Source of the DNA: Aldehydirespirator sp965248735
GTDB lineage: Bacteria; Actinomycetota; Acidimicrobiia; Acidimicrobiales; Aldehydirespiratoraceae
Reading direction: 5' to 3'
DNA: 64,000 bases
Assembly (NCBI GenBank): GCA_965248735.1
Contig: OZ252146.1
Location: 3,782,001-3,846,000, forward strand
Part shown: piece after piece, positions 25,873 through 34,125 of the stretch
How positions within the stretch are numbered: position 1 is the first letter of the stretch
Layout of the letters: the number at the start of each line of letters is the position of its first letter
Position numbers and translations under genes: made by a program
Notes under the pieces: model-generated
The model's database searches: none
Told to the model about the DNA's origin: nothing
The model's input: only the letters and a program-made list of their open reading frames with translations

Positions 25873-26993
25873 GGTGCTCCTGCGACAGGGTCGGCAAGCT
25901 CGGCGCGGGGCGCGAACATGGCGTCGCCGAAGGACAGGAACCGGTAGTCATGCTCCAGTGCGGCCGTGTAGAGCGTGCGCCAGTGGGGGCCGATGAATGC
26001 GTCGAGCAGGCACAGCAGCGTTGAGCGCGGCATATGGAAGTTGGTCATCAGCGCGTCGACGACGCGCCATTCGTACGGCCGGCGGATGAACAGGCTGGTG
26101 CGACCGGACGCCTCCCCGGTGGCCGCCCACGCCTCCAGGCAGCGCACGACGGTGGTTCCCACCGCCACGACCCGGCCGGCTCGGTCCAGCGCCTGCTGGA
26201 CGTGGGCGGGCACGCAGTACTGCTCGGTGTGCATGTCGTGGTCGTCGAGGCGAGCCGCGGTGATGGGACGGAACGTGTCGAGGCCGACGGCCAACTCGAC
26301 GGCCACAACCTCCGCTCCGGCGGCTCGCACCCGCCCGAGCAGCTTCTCGGTGAAGTGCAGGCCCGCGGTCGGGGCGGCAGCAGAGGCCGGCCTGCGTGCG
26401 TACACGGTCTGGTAACGCTCCGGGTCGTCGATTCCGGTGGTGATGTAGGGAGGCAGCGGAACGGCGCCGATCTCGTCGAGCACCGCCAGCAGAGGCCGCC
26501 CGCCGGTGTGGAGACGCACGACGCGCCGCCCCTCCCCCAGGTCGTCGCGGATCTCGACACCAACCGGCCCCTCCCCCAGGTCGTCGCGGATCTCGACACC
26601 AACCGGCCCCTCCCCCAGGTCATCGCCGGTCTCGACACCAGCCCGACCGCGGTGAGGGTCAAGCTCGACAATCTCTCCGGGTCGCAGGCGTCGCGACGGG
26701 CGCACTAGAGCCTCCCAGTCGCCGTCGTCGCGCTCGCGCAGCAGGAGCACCTCCACCGCTCCTCCTGTTGCCCGACGCATCCGCAGGCGGGCCGGCAGCA
26801 CGCGCGTGTCGTTCACGACCACGACGTCGCCGGGGCCCAGCAGCTCGGGCAGGTCGCTGACACGGCGGTGCGAGACGCCGTCGGTGCCGTCCACCAGCAG
26901 CCGCGCCTGGTCGCGTTCGGGCAGAGGTGACTGGGCGATGGCCTCATGCGGCAGGTCGTAGTCCAACTCGTCGGGGCTAGCCGGCGGCTCCAT
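25869..26993 (-). CDS. queA: S-adenosylmethionine:tRNA ribosyltransferase-isomerase
   Basis: 374-residue QueA, which transfers the ribosyl part of SAM onto preQ1 in tRNA. It has the N-terminal DYDLPHEAIAQSPLPERDQA, VVVNDTRVLPARLRMRRATG, VPLPPYI, PTAGLHFTEKLLGRVRAAGA, VGLDTFRPI and the C-terminal NFHMPRSTLLCLLDAFIG, all family hallmarks. An in-frame array of three 13-residue units (around VGVEIRDDLGEGP, residues 118-155) interrupts the variable domain and is absent from typical QueA. The ATG at 26993 is 18 bases after the ruvB stop. Confidence 0.95.
   Translation of the reverse strand: MEPPASPDELDYDLPHEAIAQSPLPERDQARLLVDGTDGVSHRRVSDLPELLGPGDVVVVNDTRVLPARLRMRRATGGAVEVLLLRERDDGDWEALVRPSRRLRPGEIVELDPHRGRAGVETGDDLGEGPVGVEIRDDLGEGPVGVEIRDDLGEGRRVVRLHTGGRPLLAVLDEIGAVPLPPYITTGIDDPERYQTVYARRPASAAAPTAGLHFTEKLLGRVRAAGAEVVAVELAVGLDTFRPITAARLDDHDMHTEQYCVPAHVQQALDRAGRVVAVGTTVVRCLEAWAATGEASGRTSLFIRRPYEWRVVDALMTNFHMPRSTLLCLLDAFIGPHWRTLYTAALEHDYRFLSFGDAMFAPRAELADPVAGAP
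26531..26647. repeat. 39-bp tandem repeat inside queA
   Basis: Three consecutive copies of a 39-bp unit starting cctcccccaggtcrtcgc; the first two copies are almost identical and the third is slightly diverged. Each codes 13 residues (VGVEIRDDLGEGP-like), so the array is in frame. Confidence 0.95.
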
Positions 26994-27011
26994 AGCACCG
27001 GTCGCCGCGGC

Positions 27012-28124
27012 TCAGGTGAACAGGCCCGGCTGGCCGCCCGGCTCGCCTTGGGGCGCTTCGAGACCGAGATGAGCCCAAGCCGCGCCCGTGGCCACCCGGC
27101 CCCTGGGCGTGCGCATCAGCAGCCCCTGCTGGATCAAGTACGGCTCGTAGACGTCCTCGACGGTCTCCGCAGGCTCGCTCACCGCTATGGCCAGGGTGGA
27201 CAGCCCGACGGGGCCTCCTGCGAAGTTGCGGCACAAGGCCTCCAGCACGGCCCGGGAGACCCGGTCGAGCCCGAGTTCATCGACGCCGAAGAACGCCAGG
27301 CCGTCGGCCGCAACCGCCGAGTCGACGGTCCTGTCGCGGTGCACCTCGGCGAAGTCGCGCACCTGCCGCAGCAAGCGGTTGGCGATGCGGGGCGTGCCCC
27401 TGGCCCGTCGGGCGATCTCGACGGCGCCGGCAGTGTCTATGGTCACGCCGAGGATGCCGGCGGTCCGCTCCACGATCGACACCAGGTCGTCCACGGTGTA
27501 GAAGTCAAGCCGGGCCACCAGCCCGAAACGGTCGCGCAGCGGGCTGGAAATGAGGCCGGTTCGAGTGGTGGCGCCCACAAGGGTGAACGGCTCCACGTCC
27601 AGGGGGATGGAGCGGGCCGCAGGACCCTTGCCGAGCACGATGTCGATGCGGAAGTCCTCCATCGCCGGGTAGAGCACCTCTTCCACGGGCCGGGGCAGCC
27701 GGTGCATCTCGTCGATGAAGAGCACATCGCCTGGCTCGAGCTTGGTGAGCATGGCCGCCAGGTCGCCGGCTCGCTCCAACGCCGGGCCCGAGGTGGTCTG
27801 GAGGTGGGCGCCGAGCTCGTGGGCGACGATGTGGCTCAGCGTGGTCTTGCCGAGGCCGGGCGGGCCGGCGAATAGCAGATGGTCGACCGGCTCCCGGCGC
27901 CGGCGGGCAGCGGCGAGCAACACGTCGAGGTGGCCCTTGAGCTCGCTCTGGCCGACGAACTCCTCCAGGCTGCGGGGCCTGAGCGCGGCCTCGCCTCGTC
28001 GGTCGGCGGGCAGCGGATCCGGCGAGAGCAGCTCGGCGGCGTCGGCTGGCTGCGGCTCGCCGCCACGAGCGGCCGAACCCGGGGCCGGGGCCGGGGCCGG
28101 GGCCAGGATCTCGGAGCGGGACAT
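27012..28124 (-). CDS. ruvB: Holliday junction branch-migration helicase RuvB
   Basis: 370-residue AAA+ motor of the RuvABC resolvasome. It has RPRSLEEFVGQSELKGHLDV, Walker A FAGPPGLGKTTLSHIVAHEL, Walker B VLFIDEMHRLPRPVEEVLYP, sensor 1 LVGATTRTG, arginine finger SPLRDRFGLVARLDFY and the C-terminal winged helix (QQGLLMRTPRGRVAT). The first ~45 residues are a Pro/Ala-rich extension; its DNA holds a (ggggcc) run at about 28080-28103 coding APAPAPAPG. Start ATG 28124; 26 bases separate it from ruvA. Confidence 0.96.
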   Translation of the reverse strand: MSRSEILAPAPAPAPGSAARGGEPQPADAAELLSPDPLPADRRGEAALRPRSLEEFVGQSELKGHLDVLLAAARRRREPVDHLLFAGPPGLGKTTLSHIVAHELGAHLQTTSGPALERAGDLAAMLTKLEPGDVLFIDEMHRLPRPVEEVLYPAMEDFRIDIVLGKGPAARSIPLDVEPFTLVGATTRTGLISSPLRDRFGLVARLDFYTVDDLVSIVERTAGILGVTIDTAGAVEIARRARGTPRIANRLLRQVRDFAEVHRDRTVDSAVAADGLAFFGVDELGLDRVSRAVLEALCRNFAGGPVGLSTLAIAVSEPAETVEDVYEPYLIQQGLLMRTPRGRVATGAAWAHLGLEAPQGEPGGQPGLFT

Positions 28125-28138
28125 GATCGGCGGCCTCC

Positions 28139-28150
28139 CCGCTCGGCCTC
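28139..28150 (-). repeat. Short gaggccgagcgg element after the ruvA stop
   Basis: On the minus strand the 12 bases gaggccgagcgg follow the ruvA TGA directly. The same 12-mer is found at 36180-36193, 43351-43364 and 1833-1844. It is short enough to be chance in GC-rich DNA, but its placement just after a stop codon is shared with the sites at 36180-36193 and 43351-43364. Confidence 0.35.
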
Positions 28151-28765
28151 TCAGGCCGCGCCGGCGAGGCGTCGCAGCGCGTCGCGCAGCAGCCGTCCGG
28201 CGTCGTCGCCTGCGGGCAGGTCGGCCAGCACGATGCGGATCTCTTCCGCGCCGTAGCCCAGCCCGTCGAGCGCGGACCGCACGTCGGTGCGGGCATCGTC
28301 ATACACCGAGGGCGCTGCGGAGCCAGCTCCATCGGTTCCGGGGGGGGCCTCCACCTCCGGCAGGTCGAGGCGCGACTTGAGCTCGACGAGCATCCGCACC
28401 GCAGTCTTGGGTCCCACGCCCGGCACAAGGCACAGCGTGTCCACGTCGTCATCGGCCACGGCCCGGCGCAGCGCGTCGGGGTTGTGCACTGCCAGGATCG
28501 ACAGCCCCAGCGCCGGACCCACCCCGTGCGCGCCGATCAGCGCCTCGAAGGTGCGCCGTTCGTCCATCGTCGAGAAGCCGTACAGCGTCTGAGAGTCCTC
28601 GCGCACTATGTGGCAGACGTGGACGAAGGTCTCTGAGCCCAGCTCGCCCGCGGCCGCAGCGGCGCGGGGTGTCGCCTGCACCCGGTAGCCGACGCCGGAC
28701 ACCTCCACCACCAGCTCAGCGTCCGGCGACCGGGTCAACAGCGAGCCCCGCAGCGACCCGATCAT
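28151..28765 (-). CDS. ruvA: Holliday junction DNA-binding protein RuvA
   Basis: 204-residue RuvA that clamps four-way junctions and loads RuvB. It starts MIGSLRGSLLTRSPDAELVV (OB domain), followed by LYGFSTMDERRTFEALIGAH, the helix-hairpin-helix segments GVGPALGLSILAVHNPDALR and VPGVGPKTAVRMLVELKSRL, and the C-terminal RuvB-binding domain (DVRSALDGLGYGAEEIRIVL). The ATG at 28765 overlaps the ruvC stop (ATGA); a longer reading frame upstream lies inside ruvC. Confidence 0.96.
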   Translation of the reverse strand: MIGSLRGSLLTRSPDAELVVEVSGVGYRVQATPRAAAAAGELGSETFVHVCHIVREDSQTLYGFSTMDERRTFEALIGAHGVGPALGLSILAVHNPDALRRAVADDDVDTLCLVPGVGPKTAVRMLVELKSRLDLPEVEAPPGTDGAGSAAPSVYDDARTDVRSALDGLGYGAEEIRIVLADLPAGDDAGRLLRDALRRLAGAA

Positions 28766-29286
28766 CGCGTGCCGCTCCCCACCGCGGCTCGCCCGGTCTG
28801 CCGGGCCGCCGCCGCGGCCAAACCGGCCCGGGCCAGGTGGCACAGCGCGACGGCCACCGCGTCGGCGGCATCGGCGGGATGCAGCCGCTCCGGCAGCCCG
28901 AGCAGCACCCTCACCATCTCAGCGAGCTCCTGCTTGTCGGCGCCGCCCCAGCCTGCCACCGCCTCCTTCACCTCGTTGGGCGAGTACTCCACCACCTCGC
29001 AGCCGGCCGCGGCGGACTCGGCGAGTACCACGCCAACGGCCTGTCCCACCGACATGGCCGTGGCCACATTGCGCTGGAACAGCACCCGCTCCACCGCGAC
29101 CACGTCGGGCTTCAGCTCGGCGATCAGCACTCGGACGTCGGTCTGCAGCTCCGCCAGCCGCAACGGCCGGTCCATCTCGGGCGGGGTGCTGAGCACGCCT
29201 GCCGCCTCGGCTGTAGGCCGCCGGCCATGGCGCACGGCGCCGTACCCGCAGCGCGACAGCCCGGGGTCTATGCCGAGCACGAACAT
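28762..29286 (-). CDS. ruvC: Crossover junction endonuclease RuvC
   Basis: 174-residue nuclease that resolves Holliday junctions. The four acidic catalytic positions are recognisable: Asp7 (MFVLGIDPGLSRCGYG), a Glu in VAVERVLFQRN, and the Asp pair in HPADAADAVAVALCH. I start it at ATG 29286 because the family begins directly with this motif; an upstream extension is possible but unlikely. First gene of the ruvC-ruvA-ruvB unit. The 29287-29394 gap shows nothing notable. Confidence 0.95.
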   Translation of the reverse strand: MFVLGIDPGLSRCGYGAVRHGRRPTAEAAGVLSTPPEMDRPLRLAELQTDVRVLIAELKPDVVAVERVLFQRNVATAMSVGQAVGVVLAESAAAGCEVVEYSPNEVKEAVAGWGGADKQELAEMVRVLLGLPERLHPADAADAVAVALCHLARAGLAAAAARQTGRAAVGSGTR

Positions 29287-29394
29287 ATGCGCGACTCTAT
29301 TGGAGAGTTCAGGAGACGCCGCGGATGGCACCGGCTTCAGCGACGCTCAGCCTGTTGGCCCGCGGTCGAGCCGACCGAGCCGCCGGAGGGGGCC

Positions 29395-30147
29395 TCAGCC
29401 GGCCAACTCCTCCATCAGGTCGTCGCCGATGTCGAAGTTGCTGTGCACGTCCTGCACGTCGTCGAGGTCGTCGATGAGGTCCATCAGCTTCAGAACCTGG
29501 CGGGCCACGCCCGACTCGGTGACGGCCACGGTGCTGGTGGGCAGCATCGTCAAGTCGGCGCTCTCGAAGGAGATCTCGGCCGCGGCCAGCGCGTCGCGGA
29601 CCGCGCTGAGATCACCAGGGTCGGTGGTGACCCGCCACATGTCGCCCTCGGAGTCGAGGTCCTCAGCGCCGGCGTCGAGCACGACCATCATCAGGTCGTC
29701 CTCGCTGGCCACGGGTGCGGAGACGAGCACGAGGCCCTTGCGCTCGAACTGCCAGGCCACCGAACCAGGCTCGGCCAGCGACCCCCCGTTGCGGGTGAGG
29801 GTGCGGCGGACCTCGCTGCCGGTGCGGTTGCGGTTGTCGGTGAGGCACTCGATGTAGAGCGCCACCCCTCCTGGGGCATACCCCTCGTAGGTGACCGACT
29901 CGTAGCTGACGCCCTCGAGCTCGCCGGTTCCCCGCTTGACGGCGCGCTCGATGGTGTCGAGCGGAACCGAGCTGTCCCGGGCCTTCTGGTACATGGTGCG
30001 CAGCGTCGGGTTGGTGTCGGGATCTCCGCCGCCCTGCCGGGCGGCCACCTCCACCTGCTTGATCAGCTTTGCGAAGAGCTTGCCCCGCTTGGCGTCGGCC
30101 GCGCCCTTCCGGTGCTTGATCGTCGCCCACTTGCTGTGCCCGCTCAC
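29395..30147 (-). CDS. yebC: YebC/PmpR family protein
   Basis: 250-residue YebC-family protein. The N-terminus SGHSKWATIKHRKGAADAKR is diagnostic, followed by GKLFAKLIKQVEVAARQGGG and YEGYAPGGVALYIECLTDNR. Members act in transcription control or in translation of difficult (for example proline-rich) sequences. The GTG at 30147 gives the expected SGHSKW start; a longer frame upstream lacks family similarity. It sits between pdxT and ruvC, a common order in actinobacteria. Confidence 0.95.
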   Translation of the reverse strand: MSGHSKWATIKHRKGAADAKRGKLFAKLIKQVEVAARQGGGDPDTNPTLRTMYQKARDSSVPLDTIERAVKRGTGELEGVSYESVTYEGYAPGGVALYIECLTDNRNRTGSEVRRTLTRNGGSLAEPGSVAWQFERKGLVLVSAPVASEDDLMMVVLDAGAEDLDSEGDMWRVTTDPGDLSAVRDALAAAEISFESADLTMLPTSTVAVTESGVARQVLKLMDLIDDLDDVQDVHSNFDIGDDLMEELAG

Positions 30148-30172
30148 AGTCCCGACCCTATCCGTCCAGCCC

Positions 30173-30748
30173 CTAGGGCAGATCAGACAGGAAGCGGGCG
30201 TGAAGGCGGTCATCGCCCGACAGCTCCGGATGGAAGGCCGCCACCGTCGCCGGGCCGGACCGGCACAGCACCGGGCAGCCCTCGTGGCGGGCCAGCACCT
30301 CCACGCCGGGCCCGCTCCGGTCCACGGCCGGGGCTCGGATGAACACCGCGTGGAACGGCGACTCGAGGCCGTCCACGTCGATGTCAGCGGAAAAGCTCTC
30401 GATCTGGGTCCCGTAAGCGTTGCGCCGCACAGTGATGTCGACCAGTCCCAGCGCGTGCTGGTCGGTCCGCCCGTCCACCACCTCGCGGGCCAGCAGGATC
30501 ATCCCGGCGCACGTTCCCAGCACTCCCATCCCCGCATCCAGCCGCTGCTTGAGTGGCTCCAGCAGACCCGAGCGCTCGAGCAGCATCGACATTGTCGTGG
30601 ACTCGCCGCCGGGCATGACCAGCGCGTCGACCCCGGCGAGCTGCTGGGGCGTGCGGACCTCGTCGACGCGTGCACCGAGTCGGTCGAGGATGGCGGCGTG
30701 GGCGGCGAACCCCCCTTGCAGGGCGAGCACGCCGACGCGGGGCGTCAC
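30173..30748 (-). CDS. pdxT: Pyridoxal 5'-phosphate synthase glutaminase subunit PdxT
   Basis: 191-residue class I glutaminase that feeds ammonia to PdxS for PLP synthesis. It has VGVLALQGGFAAH, the VMPGGESTTMSMLLER loop, the nucleophile Cys in GVLGTCAGMILLA and the His-Glu pair in AAFHPELSGD. The GTG at 30748 overlaps the pdxS stop (GTGA), so the two subunits are coupled. Confidence 0.95.
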   Translation of the reverse strand: MTPRVGVLALQGGFAAHAAILDRLGARVDEVRTPQQLAGVDALVMPGGESTTMSMLLERSGLLEPLKQRLDAGMGVLGTCAGMILLAREVVDGRTDQHALGLVDITVRRNAYGTQIESFSADIDVDGLESPFHAVFIRAPAVDRSGPGVEVLARHEGCPVLCRSGPATVAAFHPELSGDDRLHARFLSDLP

Positions 30749-31674
30749 CAGCCCCGTTCGGCCATCTTGGTGGTGAGGGTGGCAGTCTCGAGGCCGGCCA
30801 TGGCCCGGCCCAGTCCCGCGCTGATCTTGGCGAGGATGTCGGGATCGCGGTAATGGGTGACCGCCTCCACGACGGCGGCTGCCATCTTGGGCGGGTCGGA
30901 GCTCTTGAAGATCCCAGAACCGACGAAGACCGCCTCTGCCCCGAGCTGCATCACCAGGGAGGCGTCCGCCGGCGTGGCGATGCCGCCGGCACAGAACAGC
31001 GGCACCGGGAGCACCCCGCTGTCGGCGATCTCCTGCACGAGCGGCAGCGGGGCCCGCATCTGCTTGGCCCACTCGAACAGCTCGGCCTCGTCGCCTGCGG
31101 CCGCGATGCGGCGGATGTCCCCGACGATCGAACGGAGGTGGCGGACCGCCTCGACGATGTTGCCGGTGCCGGCCTCCCCCTTGGAGCGGATCATGCAGGC
31201 GCCCTCCCCGATCCGGCGCAGCGCCTCACCCAGGTTGGTGGCTCCGCAAACGAACGGCACCGTGAACCCCCACTTGTCGATGTGGTGCACCTCGTCGGCG
31301 GGGGTGAGAACCTCCGACTCGTCCACGTAGTCGACTCCGAGGGCCTGCAGGATCTGCGCCTCCGCGAAGTGGCCGATCCTGGCCTTGGCCATCACTGGGA
31401 TGCTGACCGAGGCCTGGATTCCCTGGATCATCTCGGGATCAGACATCCGCGACACCCCTCCGTCGGCGCGGATGTCCGCGGGCACCCTCTCGAGCGCCAT
31501 CACCGAGACCGCTCCAGCGTCCTCGGCTATCCGAGCCTGCTCACCGGTGACGACATCCATGACCACGCCGCCCTTGAGCATCTCGGCCAGGCCCCGCTTC
31601 ACAAGGGTGGTGCCGGTGGCCGGTCGGCCCCGGTCTGGCGTGCCGGCTGCGTTCGTATCGGTGCTGGCGGACAT
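30745..31674 (-). CDS. pdxS: Pyridoxal 5'-phosphate synthase subunit PdxS
   Basis: 309-residue TIM-barrel synthase that builds PLP from ribose 5-phosphate, glyceraldehyde 3-phosphate and ammonia. It has KRGLAEMLKGGVVMDVVTGE, the Lys in SIPVMAKARIGHFAEAQIL, RSKGEAGTGNIVEAVRHLR and CAGGIATPADASLVMQLGAE. The first ~22 residues are a variable extension. Start ATG 31674, ten bases after the DUF3048 gene. Confidence 0.96.
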   Translation of the reverse strand: MSASTDTNAAGTPDRGRPATGTTLVKRGLAEMLKGGVVMDVVTGEQARIAEDAGAVSVMALERVPADIRADGGVSRMSDPEMIQGIQASVSIPVMAKARIGHFAEAQILQALGVDYVDESEVLTPADEVHHIDKWGFTVPFVCGATNLGEALRRIGEGACMIRSKGEAGTGNIVEAVRHLRSIVGDIRRIAAAGDEAELFEWAKQMRAPLPLVQEIADSGVLPVPLFCAGGIATPADASLVMQLGAEAVFVGSGIFKSSDPPKMAAAVVEAVTHYRDPDILAKISAGLGRAMAGLETATLTTKMAERGW

Positions 31675-31684
31675 GGGCGTAATC

Positions 31685-33160
31685 CTAGGAGACGCTGGCG
31701 ACGTTGCCTGCCGGATTTGCGACGGCCCGGGCGTCGGCCAGCAGGCGGGCGCCGTCGGATGCGGTCACGATCGCGGCCTCGGCCACCGGATAGCGCCGGC
31801 TGCTGTTGGCGAGCAGCAGCCATGTGGAGCCGGGCGAGAGGCTCAGCGGGTTCCCGGCCGCATCAGAGAACCGGAAGCCGGCACGGTCCTCGGTGCGCTC
31901 CCAGACGGCATTGTGGACCGTCCCCGCGGTGAGAACCAACGCGTCGCCCGTGCCGTAGGACAAGGCTTGTGGAGACTCGGCCTCGGCGACGGAGGCGCCG
32001 TGGGGCATCCACACCACCGCCACATTGACGGGGGCGACTTCCGTGAGGCCGAAGTCGGTCTCAGTGGTCATCAGCGCGCCCCCCTGGATCCGCACCCATC
32101 CGCCCACAGCGGCGTCCCAGATGTGGGAGACCACGTTTCCCGAGCTTCGGTGGAAGGTCACGGTGACCCCCGTCGCGTCGGCGAGGCCCTCAGGGTTGGT
32201 CGAGCCGTAGTCGAACAGGGGCGCCACCGGCGCAGCCAGCGGTCCTGGTGGCAGTGCGTCGGCGTCCCCGTCGAGGAGGTTCTCGTAGTGGAAGTAGAGA
32301 TTGAACGGCGACCGGCGCGCCGGATCGCGGGTGTACGGCACGAAGTTCCTCAGACCCCCGATGTCGACCAGCGTCCCAGCCCTCACGGCCTGGCGCATCT
32401 CCGCCAGCACCGTGGTGTTGGCGCCGGATGAGACCAGGTAGGGCGTCGACAGGTCGGCGAGGAGGTCGAAGTCGCCGGATCGCACCGAGCGGACGGGACC
32501 GACTCGGCCGGGGATCTCGGAGTGGAACACGGCCAGGAACCTGGTCTTGCCTCCCTCGATGAGGATCTCATAGACGAGGTCGGCCGCCGCGAGACCGGCC
32601 TGGGGGCGGGCCCGCCGGTCGCCGTTGCCCACCTTCACGGCCAAGGCTCGGCGCTGAGCGAGGGCCGAGTCCGTGGTCAGCTCGCCGGTTAGGGGAGCCT
32701 TTGGGCCGCCGTCGGGGGCCTCGGGCTCTGAAGCGTCGACGGTTCCGCCGCCCGCGTCCACCGTTGGTGGGTTGTCCTCAGCACCACTTTCGGCCTCCAC
32801 CCCGCCGCCCTCGCCCACAACCGCGCCGCCCTCACCCACAACCGCGCCGCCCTCACCCACAACCGCGTCACCCTCAACCGCGCCGCCCTCACCCGAGTTG
32901 GGGCGGTCGGCAGAACCATCGGGAACGGCTGCATCGCTGGCATCAACCGGGGCGGACTCGGGGGCGGGCGACAGAGCTTCCGAGACTGCGGCGATATCAA
33001 TGTCGATGGGCTCAACCCCGTCCCACTGCACCCGCCAGGCGATCGCCACCAGCCCGGCCGCGGCCAATAGGGCGAGCGCCAAGAACAAGAGCCTCCCCCG
33101 GGGCGGGAATCTCGTGGCTGCGGCCCTCACCGCGGCTAGCGGTCGGGGCCGCGGGCTCAT
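31685..33160 (-). CDS. DUF3048 (YerB-like) membrane-anchored protein
   Basis: 491-residue exported protein of unknown role. An N-terminal helix (LLFLALALLAAAGLVAIAW) anchors it without a lipobox; about 120 residues of low-complexity Gly/Glu/Val/Asp-rich linker follow, including GEGGAVV repeats. The globular part matches DUF3048: AVKVGNGDRRARPQAGLAAA, DLVYEILIEGGKTRFLAVFH, VGPVRSVRSGDFDLLADLS, and the C-terminal half with DALVLTAGTVHNAVWER. The ATG at 33160 shares one base with the upstream stop (TGATG). It is an envelope protein placed between lipid-mannoside genes and pdxS. Confidence 0.85.
   Translation of the reverse strand: MSPRPRPLAAVRAAATRFPPRGRLLFLALALLAAAGLVAIAWRVQWDGVEPIDIDIAAVSEALSPAPESAPVDASDAAVPDGSADRPNSGEGGAVEGDAVVGEGGAVVGEGGAVVGEGGGVEAESGAEDNPPTVDAGGGTVDASEPEAPDGGPKAPLTGELTTDSALAQRRALAVKVGNGDRRARPQAGLAAADLVYEILIEGGKTRFLAVFHSEIPGRVGPVRSVRSGDFDLLADLSTPYLVSSGANTTVLAEMRQAVRAGTLVDIGGLRNFVPYTRDPARRSPFNLYFHYENLLDGDADALPPGPLAAPVAPLFDYGSTNPEGLADATGVTVTFHRSSGNVVSHIWDAAVGGWVRIQGGALMTTETDFGLTEVAPVNVAVVWMPHGASVAEAESPQALSYGTGDALVLTAGTVHNAVWERTEDRAGFRFSDAAGNPLSLSPGSTWLLLANSSRRYPVAEAAIVTASDGARLLADARAVANPAGNVASVS
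32801..32895. repeat. 21-bp tandem repeat inside the DUF3048 gene
   Basis: About four units of a 21-bp sequence (ccgccctcacccacaaccgcg-like, partly diverged at both ends). On the minus strand each codes seven residues, GEGGAVV-like. The array lies in the linker between membrane anchor and domain. Confidence 0.9.
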
Positions 33161-33954
33161 CAGATCTCGCCCAGCACGTCGATCCGCTGAGCCGTCGAAG
33201 GCTGCGCTCGGGTCGCGGCGCCAGCCGCCTGGGGCGCGACGAGCCAAACGTGAGCGGCCGCGCCGGATACGTCGACACTGGACCCGGCGGCAGCCTTGGA
33301 GAGAGCGGAGGCCAGGGCCGGGGGGTAGCCGGTCAGGCGCACCGCCTCGATGTCGACCTCGGTGACTCCGTGATGCCCCGAGCCGCGGCCGGCAAGGCGG
33401 GCCGCGAGAGGCCCGACCCCCGGGATGCGGGCGACGCTGGCCTGCACCGTCTCCACGGCGACTCCCCGCCTGATCTCGCAGAGCTGGCGGGCCACCACCG
33501 CCTCAAGCTCCAGACGGTCGAGTCCGGACAGCGCCCCGCGGGTCACGATCAGGTGCGCGGGCGGCCGCCGGCGTCCCACCGACGCCGCGTTGATCGCGGG
33601 CGTCTCGACCACATGGACGGACGGCGGGTGAAACCCGTGGGTCGTGCACAGGCCCTCGAGGACGTTCGCGAGCCGCGGATGCTCGCCTCGCGCCAGCGGC
33701 CGGGCCCCGAGAGCCGCCAGCGCCGACTTGGGCGCTGCAAGCCAGAGCAGCGTGGCGGCGGCCAGGCCCGCAGCCGCGCCGGGCACGACCGCAACAAGTG
33801 GCGAAACGCCAGCGACCGACAGGGCAGCCCACACGACGAGGCCGACGGCGGCGGCGGGAAGAGCGACAACTGCTAGGGGGTGGTACCTCAAAGCGTTCTG
33901 CGGTGTAGCGGACGTTCGGGCTGCCCCCGACGAGCGCGGTGGCAATGACTCCAT
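33160..33954 (-). CDS. Catalytically degenerate M48 (HtpX-like) peptidase homologue
   Basis: 264-residue membrane protein. Two N-terminal helices (LAVVALPAAAVGLVVWAALS; VVPGAAAGLAAATLLWLAA) are followed by an HtpX-like block: HPRLANVLEGLCTTHGFHPP, VHVVETPAINAASVG, VTRGALSGLDRLELEAVVA. Where M48 enzymes have HExxH, this reads RQLCE (residues 156-160, in VVARQLCEIRRG), so both His and the Glu are lost and no zinc site remains. The C-terminus is short. I start at ATG 33954, preceded by a GAGGAA ribosome site; a GTG at 33984 would add ten residues. It may have a structural or regulatory role. Confidence 0.75.
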   Translation of the reverse strand: MESLPPRSSGAARTSATPQNALRYHPLAVVALPAAAVGLVVWAALSVAGVSPLVAVVPGAAAGLAAATLLWLAAPKSALAALGARPLARGEHPRLANVLEGLCTTHGFHPPSVHVVETPAINAASVGRRRPPAHLIVTRGALSGLDRLELEAVVARQLCEIRRGVAVETVQASVARIPGVGPLAARLAGRGSGHHGVTEVDIEAVRLTGYPPALASALSKAAAGSSVDVSGAAAHVWLVAPQAAGAATRAQPSTAQRIDVLGEI

Positions 33955-34025
33955 CGGCGGTTCCTCGCCCCGACCAGCGGTCACGCGAGGCCTACCGCCA
34001 ACTCGCCGCCATCGTAACGCTCGCG

Positions 34026-34125
34026 CTCGCAGTCCCCGCTATCTCTACCGCGAGCTAGCGGCCTTCGCGGCGGTCCCGCGCCCGCAGTCCCCGCGATCTC
34101 TACCGCGAGCTCGCGGCCTTCCCGC
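34026..34125. repeat. Direct duplication around the pimA 3' end
   Basis: Two 43-base copies (34026-34068 and 34083-34125) start cgcagtccccg and share atctctaccgcgagct; they differ at about five positions, with a 57-base period. The second copy spans the end of the pimA coding sequence including its stop at 34100-34102; the first lies in the spacer. Confidence 0.85.

Noticed and set aside
28079..28104. (ggggcc)n run as a regulatory G-quadruplex
   Set aside because: It lies within the ruvB coding start and codes an Ala-Pro linker; a simple-repeat explanation is enough.
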